Source: CAYYAQ01 sp964469555
GTDB lineage: Bacteria > Planctomycetota > UBA1135 > UBA2386
Length of the DNA: 6,008 nt
NCBI GenBank assembly: GCA_964469555.1
Contig: CAYYAQ010000227.1
Span: 1-6,008, forward strand
Direction: 5' to 3'
A model generated the notes under the pieces. It saw only the letters and a list, made by a program, of their open reading frames with translations. It ran no database searches and had not been told where the DNA came from. Both the position numbers and the translations under genes were made by a program. Below, in pieces: positions 5,394 to 6,008 of the stretch (position 1 is its first letter; the number at the start of each line of letters is the position of its first letter).

Positions 5394-6008
5394 TCAGGAC
5401 CCTGCGATGCAGTAGAGGAACTTGTCGGAGCGCAAGTAGACGCGATCGCCGACGATCGCTGGGGACGCATTGAACTGCGCCTCATCGTCGATCTTGTTTT
5501 GCGCGATCAACTTGAACTTACCGTCGGCGGAGTAGACGAACGTGCCGCGTTTGCGGCTCACGACGTAGACGCATCCTCCCGCGACGATCGGTGAGGCGTA
5601 GACGCTTCCGGTGCGACCGTCGAGGCGGCCCTTGAAGATCTCTGCTCCGTCCTTCTTCGACAGGCACGATGCCGTGCCGCTCTGGCTCACGAGGAACAGC
5701 ATGTCATTGAAGAGAACAGGCGACGGGATATCGAGGTTGTTGCTCTTCCACGCGATCCGTGGTGAGTAGGGGACTTTCGGGAGCACGATCCCCTGCTCGC
5801 TCTCGGGTTCGGTGTCCGCCTCTTCCTCGGTCTTGGGATCCGGTTTCTTGAACTCCGACGCGTCGATCTCGCCGAGGCGCAGCGCGAAGCTCTTGCCGAG
5901 TCCGCCGAACGTGTAGACGAGCTCGCCGTCGGACACTGGTGTCGGTGACATCCCGCCCCGGGTGCCGGTCTCGACGCGCCACGCCAGCTTGCCGGTCTCG
6001 GGATCGAT
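5394..6008 (-). CDS. PQQ-like beta-propeller repeat protein, C-terminal part (start outside window)
   Basis: The minus frame is open from the window edge (first codon 6008-6006) to TGA 5396-5394, giving 204 residues. It begins in the middle of a propeller blade (DPETGKLAWRVETGTRGG), so the ATG at 5951 is internal. Repeats of the type 'SPxVxxGxVYxxxxxGxxxxLxxxxG' follow: MSPTPVSDGELVYTFGGLG, IPSPVLFNDMLFLVSQSG, then YASPIVAGGCVYVVSRKRG and NASPAIVGDRVYLRSDKFLY. The ending FLYCIAGS is typical of planctomycete-style PQQ-like (BamB-like) propeller proteins, so the stop is probably genuine. Residues 52-73 (about 5855-5790) are an acidic, low-complexity insert between blades. These proteins are usually exported and act as scaffolds or as outer-membrane assembly-type factors; bound PQQ is not implied. 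Substrate or partner cannot be told. The small minus-strand gene follows it and may be co-transcribed. Confidence 0.93.
   Translation of the reverse strand: MDPETGKLAWRVETGTRGGMSPTPVSDGELVYTFGGLGKSFALRLGEIDASEFKKPDPKTEEEADTEPESEQGIVLPKVPYSPRIAWKSNNLDIPSPVLFNDMLFLVSQSGTASCLSKKDGAEIFKGRLDGRTGSVYASPIVAGGCVYVVSRKRGTFVYSADGKFKLIAQNKIDDEAQFNASPAIVGDRVYLRSDKFLYCIAGS

Overview
The window is GC-rich with strongly G/C-ending codons. It suggests a high-GC Planctomycetota-like bacterium. The basis is the pairing of a secreted, glycine/arginine-rich, multi-domain beta-sandwich protein that ends in EF-hands with a PQQ-like beta-propeller protein that ends in the motif YLRSDKFLYCIA. Both styles are common in that phylum. 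The placement is an inference from protein style, not from a marker gene.

Layout: (1) 1-603, plus strand, is the C-terminal 200 residues of a PLP-dependent group II amino-acid decarboxylase; its Schiff-base lysine lies in a PHKW motif. (2) 641-853, plus strand, is a 70-codon ORF that looks like the second half of a carboxypeptidase-regulatory-like beta-sandwich domain. It is either a small protein or a gene remnant. (3) 854-1073 is a non-coding leader with three inverted repeats in a row just ahead of the large gene. (4) 1074-4928, plus strand, is the dominant feature: a 1284-residue exported protein. It has about eight tandem beta-sandwich units, most interrupted by a disordered RGG/RG-rich insert, then two canonical EF-hand calcium loops and an RGG tail. 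(5) 4929-5090 is a convergent intergenic gap with one imperfect hairpin. (6) 5091-5365, minus strand, is a small gene that appears frameshifted. (7) 5394-6008, minus strand, is the C-terminal 204 residues of a PQQ-like beta-propeller protein whose start lies beyond the window.

The decarboxylase is metabolic and has no evident link to the rest. The large plus-strand protein and the minus-strand propeller protein converge, so they are separate transcription units; both are probably envelope or extracellular proteins. The most unusual content is in the large protein. RGG-box sequence, best known from intracellular eukaryotic RNA-binding proteins, is placed repeatedly in the same loop of successive extracellular-type beta-sandwich domains, often next to a short helix that ends in Phe before the glycine run. 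The second point of interest is the coding-phase switch in the small minus-strand gene. No tRNA, rRNA, CRISPR array, insertion sequence or transposase was seen.
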